Below the pieces are notes generated by a model, which worked only from the letters and a program-made list of their open reading frames with translations, was not told where the DNA came from and made no database searches. From DATLNF01 sp046590575 (GTDB taxonomy: Bacteria; Actinomycetota; Actinomycetes; BP-191): a DNA stretch of 8,980 nt. This document shows, one piece after another, positions 1 to 5,655 of this stretch (position 1 is its first letter; each line of letters begins with the position of its first letter). The DNA lies in NCBI GenBank assembly GCA_046590575.1, contig JBKJUS010000139.1, forward strand, positions 1-8,980, written 5' to 3'. The position numbers and the translations under genes are program-made.

Positions 1-2
1 TG

Positions 3-497
3 CTCGGCACCGATTACGTCGACCTCTGGCTCATTCACTGGCCTCCGGCGGAGGGCGCGGGCCGTGACATCTGGTCGGCGTTTGCGACGGCTCAGGCGCA
101 GGGTCTGGTTCGCGACATCGGGGTCAGCAACTACAGCCTCGACCAGCTCGACGAGCTCGCCGCCTCTGGTCCGAAGCCTGCGGTCAACCAGATCCGATGG
201 AGTCCCAAGCTCTTCGACCAGTCTCACCAGGACGGCCATCGCAGCCGCGGCGTGGTGCTGGAGGGATACAGCGCACTGCGTGGTGGGACGCTGGAGCATC
301 CCGTCATTGTGGACATCGCCAAGCGCAGCGGTCGCACTCCGGCCCAGGTGATCATCCGCTGGCACCTCCAGCACGAGGTGGTCGCGATTCCGAAGTCACA
401 AGTGCGAGAGCGCATCGTCTCTAACGCCGATGTAGCCGGCTTCGAGCTCTCCGCTATGGACATGGCTGCTCTCGACGGGCTCGGCGCCGCGAGCTGA
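3..497 (+). CDS. Aldo/keto reductase, 3' part (5' end outside window)
   Basis: This is the C-terminal 164 residues of an NADPH-dependent aldo/keto reductase, the (beta/alpha)8-barrel family that reduces aldehydes and ketones in the cytoplasm. Residues 10-14 (LIHWP) carry the conserved active-site His. GVSN at 40-43 and NQI at about 62 are the usual barrel motifs, and GYSALRGG corresponds to the YSPLG loop. IPKS at 129-132, with Arg137 and Asn141, matches the K-S-x5-R-x3-N signature that binds the NADPH 2'-phosphate in AKR5-type enzymes such as 2,5-diketo-D-gluconate reductase. Family members have about 275 residues, so roughly 110 N-terminal residues, including the catalytic Asp, Tyr and Lys, lie before the window. 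The gene ends in TGA and converges on the leftward block. Nothing ties it functionally to the hydrolases. The family call is firm; the substrate is unknown. Confidence 0.93.
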   Translation, partial: LGTDYVDLWLIHWPPAEGAGRDIWSAFATAQAQGLVRDIGVSNYSLDQLDELAASGPKPAVNQIRWSPKLFDQSHQDGHRSRGVVLEGYSALRGGTLEHPVIVDIAKRSGRTPAQVIIRWHLQHEVVAIPKSQVRERIVSNADVAGFELSAMDMAALDGLGAAS

Positions 498-671
498 CGG
501 CCGCCGTTGTCGGCCCGACACCAAGTCGCTGGGATCCCTTGCGGCCCTCGACCTAGTGCTTGGGTCGATCAGTCGAGCCGGCCGTCGTGCACCCGGTCGG
601 CGTCCTCCGTCCGGGAGTAGTCGCCGCCCCGGCTACCGGATAGGCCGCGCCGGCCCTCGATGACCAGGGAG

Positions 672-713
672 GCTGCGGGCTCATGTGTCGTAGATGACAC
701 GCCAGCCCGCAGC
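672..713. terminator. Stem-loop between convergent genes, probable bidirectional terminator
   Basis: GCTGCGGGCT at 672-681 pairs perfectly with AGCCCGCAGC at 704-713. Inside it, GTGTC at 685-689 pairs with GACAC at 696-700, leaving a 3x3 internal loop and a 6-nt apical loop. The structure lies between the end of the aldo/keto reductase (+) and the end of the deacylase remnant (-), where both transcripts need to stop. There is no T-tract on either strand, as is common for actinobacterial terminators. The hairpin is seen directly; its role is inferred from position. Nothing else was recognised in the 498-756 gap. Confidence 0.6.
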
Positions 714-756
714 TCTGGACGCGACCGCGATCAGACTGCGTCGCTGAACCCGGCTA

Positions 757-1143
757 TCAACGCGCTCGGCGTAGGCGCCGCCCTGGCCTGCGGTCGGTCA
801 CCGTACCGTCGACGACCACGAGCTCGCCGTTGACCGCGATATGGCGGATCCCCACGGCGAGGCTGTGCGGGTTGTCGTACGTCGCGGTGTCGATGACCTT
901 CCGCGCGGTGTCCGACGCACCCGATCCATCGACCTGCAGTGACCCCCAGGCGTGACTCAGCACATTGATGAAGCCGGGGCACACTGCCAGACCGGTCGCA
1001 TCGACGGCGGGGGCATCGACGTGCTCATCGATGTCACCGATTCCGACGATGCGATCGCCATCGATTGCCACATCGGCGCGTCGTCCAGCACTGCCGGTGC
1101 CGTCGAAGACCGTCCCGCCGCGGATCACCAATGACGTTGGCAT
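757..1143 (-). pseudogene. Internally deleted D-aminoacylase-type amidohydrolase remnant
   Basis: This 128-residue reading frame joins the two ends of an amidohydrolase that is normally about 500 residues or more. Residues 1-78 are the N-terminal beta-sandwich strands and first barrel strand of the N-acyl-D-amino-acid deacylase type: VIRGGTVFDGTG at 6-17, ADVAIDGDRI at 23-32, and CPGFINVLSH at 55-64. From about residue 79 the protein jumps to the family's C-terminal end: TATYDNPHSLAVGIRH at 86-101, VNGELVVVDG at 104-113, then RRPGR. The whole catalytic barrel with its metal ligands and catalytic Asp is missing, and the join keeps the frame. The ATG lies 9 bp after the M20 stop codon, so the two were probably co-transcribed and translationally coupled. 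A catalytic product is not possible; a small folded beta-sandwich peptide cannot be excluded. An assembly collapse is another explanation. Confidence 0.8.
883..912. repeat. 9-bp direct repeat at the deletion junction of the deacylase remnant
   Basis: CGCGGTGTC occurs at 883-891 and again at 904-912, start to start 21 bp. On the coding strand the repeat is GACACCGCG. The copy at 904-912 covers the Asp-Thr-Ala codons where the N-terminal part of the deacylase appears to be joined to the C-terminal part. Short direct repeats are typical substrates for slippage or recombination deletions, so one copy may mark the join. The link to the deletion is inference, and a chance 9-mer in GC-rich DNA is possible. 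Confidence 0.35.
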
Positions 1144-1152
1144 TAAGCCGGC

Positions 1153-2334
1153 TCAGGTCGTGAGGTGTTGCGCGGCGAGCTCGGCATACAGCGCAGCGCC
1201 GTCGGCGAGCACGGAGTCGTCGAAGGCCGCCAGCGGCGAATGGTTGAAGGGCGCTGTCGCGGGGTCGGCACCGGGCATCGTCGCGCCGAGGAAGACCATC
1301 GCGCCAGGTACGGCGTCGAGCACGCGTGAGTAGTCCTCCGAACCGGTCAGCGGATGAGGCAGCTCGGCGAACCGCTCCTCGCCGAAGCGTTCGCGGACGA
1401 CGTCGCCGACCACGCCGGCCTGCGTGACGTCATTAGTGGTGAGCGGGAAGAGTTCCTCGGCCACGACATCGACGTCCACGCCATGCGCAGCAGCGACTCC
1501 CCGCACGACCTCCACCGACTCGGCGAGCAGCCGGGCCTGTGCGACGGGCGAGAAAGATCGCAGCGTCGCCTCGAAGAACGCGTCGTCAGGGATCACGTTG
1601 TGCGCTGTGCCGGATTGGAAGACTCCAACCGTCAGCACTACCGGGTCGAAGACGTCAAAGCGCCGTGTGACGAACGTCTGCAGCGCCGTGACCATTGCGC
1701 AGGCCGCGGGAACCGGATCCTTGGCGCGGTGCGGCGCCGACCCATGGCCGCCCGCGCCACGCACCGTCACCTGCAGCTTCCCGGCCGCGGCCATCAGTGG
1801 GCCCGGACGGGTCGCGAACACTCCGGACGGCAGCATGGCCGAGGTGACGTGCAGGGCGTACGTCGCATCGGCGCGGCGACCGGCGGCGTCGAGCACGCCC
1901 TCGTCAATCATCCGGCCGGCGCCGTCGTAGCCTTCCTCGCCGGGCTGGAACATGAAGACGACATCACCGGCCAGCTCGTCCCTCCGCGCGGCCAGGGCCC
2001 GGGCCGCGCCGATCAGCATCGTCGTGTGCAGGTCGTGGCCGCAGGCATGCATCGTCGGGCCGGTGGCAGAGAAGTCGACCCCGGTGCGCTCGACGACGGG
2101 CAGCGCGTCCATGTCGCCGCGCAGCAGCACGACGGGACCTGCGGCTCCGCCCCGCAGCACGGCGGTGACCGACGTCGTCGCCGTACCCGTGCTCACCTCC
2201 AGCGGCAGCCCGTCCAGCGCGGCGAGCACCCGCTCCTGGGTGCGCGGGATCTGCAACCCGACCTCGGGGATGCGGTGCAATGCGCGACGAAGGTCGACGA
2301 GGTCAGGCTGCTGGTCCGCTGTGTCGATTCTCAT
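1153..2334 (-). CDS. M20D-family amidohydrolase (hippurate / N-acyl-amino-acid hydrolase type)
   Basis: This 393-residue cytoplasmic metalloenzyme is predicted to hydrolyse the amide bond of N-acyl-amino acids or small amide conjugates. All motifs of the M20D (AmhX/HipO-like) group are present: RRALHRIPEVG at 16-26, RGDMDALPV at 72-80, MHACGHDLHT at 95-104, PGEEG at 131-135, a His at 162 (LHV), GGHGSAPH at 195-202, TGSEDYS at 330-336 and NHSP at 364-367. By family knowledge Cys98, His100, Glu134, His162 and His365 bind the metals and Glu133 is the general base. Residues about 185-295 form the inserted dimerisation domain. Length is normal and no signal peptide is seen. No Shine-Dalgarno precedes the ATG; instead a TANNNT box ends 6 nt before it, suggesting a leaderless transcript. 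The deacylase remnant follows 9 bp downstream. The exact acyl group and amino acid cannot be read from sequence. Confidence 0.93.
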   Translation of the reverse strand: MRIDTADQQPDLVDLRRALHRIPEVGLQIPRTQERVLAALDGLPLEVSTGTATTSVTAVLRGGAAGPVVLLRGDMDALPVVERTGVDFSATGPTMHACGHDLHTTMLIGAARALAARRDELAGDVVFMFQPGEEGYDGAGRMIDEGVLDAAGRRADATYALHVTSAMLPSGVFATRPGPLMAAAGKLQVTVRGAGGHGSAPHRAKDPVPAACAMVTALQTFVTRRFDVFDPVVLTVGVFQSGTAHNVIPDDAFFEATLRSFSPVAQARLLAESVEVVRGVAAAHGVDVDVVAEELFPLTTNDVTQAGVVGDVVRERFGEERFAELPHPLTGSEDYSRVLDAVPGAMVFLGATMPGADPATAPFNHSPLAAFDDSVLADGAALYAELAAQHLTT

Positions 2335-2340
2335 GACGCC

Positions 2341-2368
2341 ACGCTACGGCAGCCGTCGCGCTTGACAT
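2341..2368 (-). promoter_or_regulatory. Candidate leaderless promoter of the M20D amidohydrolase gene
   Basis: On the minus strand TAGCGT (2346 to 2341) fits the actinobacterial TANNNT -10 box and sits exactly 6 nt before the ATG at 2334, so transcription would begin at the A of the start codon. ATGTCA (2368 to 2363) lies 16 bp upstream and matches 4 of 6 bases of TTGACA. The lack of any Shine-Dalgarno before this ATG agrees with a leaderless message. Sequence match and spacing are seen; promoter activity is inferred. Confidence 0.4.
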
Positions 2369-2423
2369 ACTCCAGCCCGCTGAAGGCCATCGCGAGATCT
2401 GAGGCGCTGAGCCGGCTTGAACG

Positions 2424-2444
2424 GGCGACCTCGAGGAGGTCGCC
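2424..2444. terminator. Perfect 9-bp stem, 3-nt loop hairpin between the binding-protein and M20 genes
   Basis: GGCGACCTC at 2424-2432 and GAGGTCGCC at 2436-2444 are perfect inverted repeats around a GAG loop. The hairpin is about 90 bp downstream of the binding-protein stop codon and about 90 bp upstream of the M20 start, in a 198-bp gap that holds no gene. It may stop or attenuate the leftward transcript, or stabilise an mRNA 3' end. As DNA it is also a symmetric site that a dimeric repressor could bind. No T-run follows on either strand, so termination is the likelier but unproven reading. Confidence 0.45.
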
Positions 2445-2532
2445 GATGACAGCACCGACGACTGACTTGACCACCGTGACGGGCTGTCGCCGGACGCGCC
2501 GGACGCGCCGGTCGTCGCCGCGAGCACGCGCG

Positions 2533-4128
2533 TCAGGGCACGTAGGGCTTGGAGATGTAACGCATGCACGCGCACGCGTCGTCGAATCGGGCAGCGCGCA
2601 CCAACTCGATGCCGTCGTGGCGGCCCGGCGCGAGACGCGTGCCGTAGGTCAGCGGCGAGCCGAAGCTCGTGCCGAGGCCCTCGGCCGACCGGATCGCGCC
2701 CGCGAGGGTCGGCACGGTCGCGCGTTTCAGGATGGTTTCTAGGAACCAGACAAATTCGCAGAACCCGGCCGCAGTGGCTCGCTTCTGCTCGTCGGCAACC
2801 GAGAGGCCCCTCGTCGTCATGAGGGCGAAGCATCGCTCGCGGTGCTGGTTGAGGGCGATGCCGTCGTCCTGCGACGCCTGATAGTCGCCGTAGTCAGTGG
2901 CCAGCATCCCGGACTGCTGCTGGGGCGGGAAGTTCGGGTTGCCCGGGAAGTTGTTGGCGTTGAAGCCGTAGCGGGGCCGGTAGCTCTGCGACTCCGCCGT
3001 CTGCAGGAAGAGCAGGGTCAGCGCGCCGCCGCGGAAGACGCCGGCCGGCCCGTCCTGGATGAGTACGTGGTCGATACCTTCGGACTGGAACCTCAGAACC
3101 GCCGAGCTGATCGCCGCGCTGGCCTCGCCGATCGAGCCGGCGTCCGACGGTATGGCCACCCACGCCGTCTCCTCGAGGGGGATCCCCTGGCGCTTCAGCG
3201 CCGGCAGGTAGCCCTTGTCGTAGGCGTAGCGGAAGTTGGGGTCGTCCCAGCTGATCAACCCGACCTTGCCGCTGGGCCAGCGCGGCTCCGGCTTGAAGAA
3301 GCCGATCCGGCCTAGGCCGTCGACGCTGGTCTGGCCGAGCCGCTCGAAGCGGATCCCCGACACGTCGACGAGATGTGGGTTGCGTTGGTAGATAGGTCCG
3401 GTCGAGCTGCCGCCGTTAGTGGCGAGCACCCCGGCCTTGCGAGTGCACTCCAGCATGATCTCCCCGCCGCCGCCGTAGACGGCGAAGACCTTGTTGTCCT
3501 TGGTCCACTTGTCACAGGCCGCCTGCTGCTGCTGCTCCACCGGCTCGTTCGATGCCGCACGGAACTCGTGAAAGATGACTTCCAGCTTGCGGCCGAGGAT
3601 GCCGCCGCGCTTGTTGAGGTCGTCGAGGACGGCGGCCCAGTAGTCCCGTTCGTCACCAGAGTCGGCGTCGGCGCCGAGCGCGGCGTTGCCCGCCGCAGCG
3701 TCGGAGTTGTACGGCGCCCCGAAGAAGATTTTCGTGGCGGTGATGCCAGGTCCCACTGCACCACTGGTCGAGCTGGTGCCGCTCCTTCCGACGTTCGTGC
3801 CGGCCGATGCGCCACTCGTTCCGCTCGATCCGCTCGACCCACCGGAGCCGGTCGAGCCCGACCCGGACCCGCCGAACCCGGAGCTGCTAGAGCCTGACCC
3901 CGGGCTCTCCCCGAAGCCCGCGGATTCGGGTACGCCGACAGCCGTGCCTCCACCGAACTCATTGGCGGCGCCCTGGCCCGCGCCGGCATCCCCGGGTGCG
4001 ACAGCCAGGCCCCCATCCACAGCGCCGCCGCTGCCCGGACGCGCCGCGACAGTGGAGCCGCAGGCCGAGAGGGCGACGATCGACGCGACGGCCGCGCTTA
4101 CGCGACGGAACCGGAACCTGCTCACCAT
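2533..4128 (-). CDS. Lipoprotein solute-binding protein, branched-chain amino acid type (Peripla_BP_6), with Ser/Gly linker
   Basis: This 531-residue exported binding protein probably captures an amino acid, peptide or related solute for an ABC importer. The start is the ATG at 4128, preceded at 5 nt by AAGGAGG. Residues 1-23 are a lipoprotein signal: basic MVSRFRFRR, a hydrophobic stretch, then LSAC with lipidated Cys23. Residues about 27-125 are low-complexity, first Gly/Ala-rich then almost pure Ser/Gly/Thr, and look like a flexible tether from the membrane. From about 126 the two-lobed type I periplasmic-binding fold begins: ITATKIFFGAPYN, then LNKRGGILGRKLEVIF, the usual first-lobe signature with NxxGGILGR. 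Cysteines at 205, 228, 433, 457, 519 and 521 could form disulfides outside the cell. No permease or ATPase gene is in the window, so it is an orphan here. The longer frame reaching 4266 lacks a ribosome site and would bury the signal peptide. The ligand is unknown. Confidence 0.9.
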   Translation of the reverse strand: MVSRFRFRRVSAAVASIVALSACGSTVAARPGSGGAVDGGLAVAPGDAGAGQGAANEFGGGTAVGVPESAGFGESPGSGSSSSGFGGSGSGSTGSGGSSGSSGTSGASAGTNVGRSGTSSTSGAVGPGITATKIFFGAPYNSDAAAGNAALGADADSGDERDYWAAVLDDLNKRGGILGRKLEVIFHEFRAASNEPVEQQQQAACDKWTKDNKVFAVYGGGGEIMLECTRKAGVLATNGGSSTGPIYQRNPHLVDVSGIRFERLGQTSVDGLGRIGFFKPEPRWPSGKVGLISWDDPNFRYAYDKGYLPALKRQGIPLEETAWVAIPSDAGSIGEASAAISSAVLRFQSEGIDHVLIQDGPAGVFRGGALTLLFLQTAESQSYRPRYGFNANNFPGNPNFPPQQQSGMLATDYGDYQASQDDGIALNQHRERCFALMTTRGLSVADEQKRATAAGFCEFVWFLETILKRATVPTLAGAIRSAEGLGTSFGSPLTYGTRLAPGRHDGIELVRAARFDDACACMRYISKPYVP

Positions 4129-4133
4129 GGGGA

Positions 4134-4140
4134 CCTCCTT
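4134..4140 (-). promoter_or_regulatory. Ribosome binding site fixing the binding-protein start
   Basis: AAGGAGG on the minus strand is a near-complete Shine-Dalgarno, 5 nt before the ATG at 4128. It decides the start against the in-frame ATG at 4266, which has no such site and would put 46 hydrophilic residues before the lipoprotein signal. Confidence 0.85.
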
Positions 4141-4270
4141 GGAGCATTCTCTTCCCTGTCTTCGACGCTGGTGTTGGTGCGCCTGCACGACGGACGCTCG
4201 GACCGTTCGGCCGGTGCGACGAGGAGCGGCGCAGCCGCAGGGATCAGGATGTGTCCCACAGTCCATTCAT

Positions 4271-4276
4271 GGAGGG
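4271..4276 (+). promoter_or_regulatory. Ribosome binding site fixing the serine hydrolase GTG start
   Basis: GGAGGG lies 5 nt before the GTG at 4282. It supports that GTG over the in-frame ATG at 4171, whose extra 37 residues are Arg/Gly/Ser-rich and unlike the family. Confidence 0.8.
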
Positions 4277-4281
4277 TTCAC

Positions 4282-5652
4282 GTGACGGCAGTCGACATAT
4301 CGCGTTGGCAGGAGCGACTCGACGCGCTCGCTGAGAAGCACGGCGTGGTGGGTGCCACCTTCGCCATCTCGCACGGGGACGACTTCGGAGCGGCCGTGAG
4401 CGGCGTGCTCAACACGCGCACCGGCCAGCCGGCGACGACCGAGAGCCTTTTCCAGATCGGCTCGATCACCAAGGTCTTCACAGCAACGTTGGTGATGCAA
4501 CTGGTCGAGGAGGGGATGGTCGACCTCGACGCGCCGGTCATCACCTACCTGCCGGACTTCAAGGTCCGAGACGCCGAGGTCACCCGCACCGTCACGGTCC
4601 GGCACCTGCTGACCCACACCAGCGGGATCGACGGAGACCTCTTCCTCGACACCGGCCGAGGTGACGACGCAGTCGAGCGCTATGTCGCCGCGTTAGCCGA
4701 CCTCGGCCAGAACCACCCGCTCGGCGCGACGATGAGCTACTGCAACTCTGGCTACATCGCGCTCGGCCGCCTGGTGGAGGTGCTGCGGGAGACCACGTGG
4801 GACGCCGTGCTGCGGGAGCGCCTGCTCGCTCCACTCGGCCTGACGAGCGCCGGCACGCTGCCCGAGGAGGCGCTGCTCTACGGGGCTGCGACCGGGCACT
4901 TGCAGCCACCCGGCCTGCCCGAACCGATGGTCACCCCGCAATGGGGCATCTTCCGGTCCTGCGGTCCGGCCGGGCTGATCCACATGACGGCGACCGACCT
5001 GCTCGCCTTCGCCCGGCTGCACCTGGCCGGCGGTACGACGACCGACGGCACCCGGCTGTTCTCTGAGGAGTCGGCCGCAGCGATGCTCGAGCCGCACGTC
5101 GCCATACCCGACCCGTGGACCCTCGGCAGTCACTGGGGCCTCGGCTGGATCCTGATGGAGTGGGGTGGTCGGGCGGTCTATGGCCACGACGGTGCGACGC
5201 TCGGTCAGGGCGGCTTTCTCCGGGTGCTGCCGGACAGCGGTCTTGCGGTGGCGCTGCTCGCCAACGGCGGCCACATGCGCGAGCTCTTCACGGACCTGTT
5301 CACCGAGGTGTTCGCCGAGCTCGCCGGCTGCGAGATGATCCGATCGCCGGAGCCGGACCCCGACCTGACCTACGACGCGGCGCGCTACACCGGGCGTTAT
5401 GCGCGCGAGGGCGTCAGCATGGACGTCGCCGACGGCGCCAACGGGCTCACGCTTACCGCGACGTCGACCGGTGCGCTCGCCGAGGCCATGGAGCAGGAGC
5501 CGCAGGTCATGACGCTGCAGCCATGTCTGCCGGACGTTTTCCTCGCTCAGGGACCGGGCTCGGAGGCCTATATCCCCGCGGTGTTCTTCACCCTGGACGA
5601 CGGCAGCCGATACCTGCACCTCGGTGCGCGGTCCACTCCGCTGCGCGGCTAG
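4282..5652 (+). CDS. Serine hydrolase, beta-lactamase (class C / D-peptidase) family
   Basis: This 456-residue enzyme has the penicillin-binding-protein/class C beta-lactamase fold and would form an acyl-enzyme on Ser; relatives include D-aminopeptidases, esterases and D-amino-acid amidases. The three active-site motifs are intact: SITK at 61-64 (nucleophile Ser61, Lys64), YCN at 153-155 (Tyr153), and HDG at 302-304 in place of the KTG triad. RHLLTHTSGI at 107-116 and WGLGWI at 285-290 are family landmarks. Residues after about 345 form an extra C-terminal beta domain of the kind seen in longer family members. The GTG start has a ribosome site at 5 nt. No signal peptide is visible, so it should act in the cytoplasm and is unlikely to serve cell-wall synthesis or antibiotic resistance. 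It is first in a rightward operon, 3 bp before the GGT-like gene, which points to amide or peptide catabolism. The substrate is unknown. Confidence 0.9.
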   Translation: MTAVDISRWQERLDALAEKHGVVGATFAISHGDDFGAAVSGVLNTRTGQPATTESLFQIGSITKVFTATLVMQLVEEGMVDLDAPVITYLPDFKVRDAEVTRTVTVRHLLTHTSGIDGDLFLDTGRGDDAVERYVAALADLGQNHPLGATMSYCNSGYIALGRLVEVLRETTWDAVLRERLLAPLGLTSAGTLPEEALLYGAATGHLQPPGLPEPMVTPQWGIFRSCGPAGLIHMTATDLLAFARLHLAGGTTTDGTRLFSEESAAAMLEPHVAIPDPWTLGSHWGLGWILMEWGGRAVYGHDGATLGQGGFLRVLPDSGLAVALLANGGHMRELFTDLFTEVFAELAGCEMIRSPEPDPDLTYDAARYTGRYAREGVSMDVADGANGLTLTATSTGALAEAMEQEPQVMTLQPCLPDVFLAQGPGSEAYIPAVFFTLDDGSRYLHLGARSTPLRG

Positions 5653-5655
5653 CGG

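Larger units (their letters stand above)
4129..4281. promoter_or_regulatory. Divergent intergenic region between binding protein and hydrolase operon
   Basis: This 153-bp gap must hold the promoters for both the leftward binding-protein gene and the rightward three-gene operon, so a shared regulator could act here. The two ribosome sites are clear: AAGGAGG (4140 to 4134, minus strand) and GGAGGG (4271-4276, plus strand). A small inverted repeat GCGGC-GCA-GCCGC lies at 4226-4238. No convincing -35/-10 pair or longer operator palindrome was found on either strand, and no regulator gene lies in the window. Confidence 0.5.

Noticed and set aside
2491..2511. Tandem CGGACGCGC repeat, two copies plus three bases
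   Set aside because: Two 9-bp units in GC-rich intergenic DNA are too few to call a functional repeat or an iteron.
1354..2742. A 462-residue open frame on the plus strand opposite the M20 and binding-protein genes
   Set aside because: It is rich in Arg, Gly and His with no family motif and runs antisense to two well-supported genes; such long shadow frames are usual in GC-rich DNA.
3780..3960. Repetitive-looking DNA that might be a tandem repeat or mobile-element end
   Set aside because: It encodes the Ser/Gly linker of the binding lipoprotein; the repetition comes from the amino acid composition and has no fixed unit.
4129..4266. N-terminal extension of the binding protein to an ATG at 4266
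   Set aside because: It would place 46 hydrophilic residues before a clear lipoprotein signal; the ATG at 4128 has a strong ribosome site.
4171..4281. N-terminal extension of the serine hydrolase to an ATG at 4171
   Set aside because: The added residues are Arg/Gly/Ser-rich and unlike the family; the GTG at 4282 has GGAGGG at 5 nt and begins the recognisable domain.
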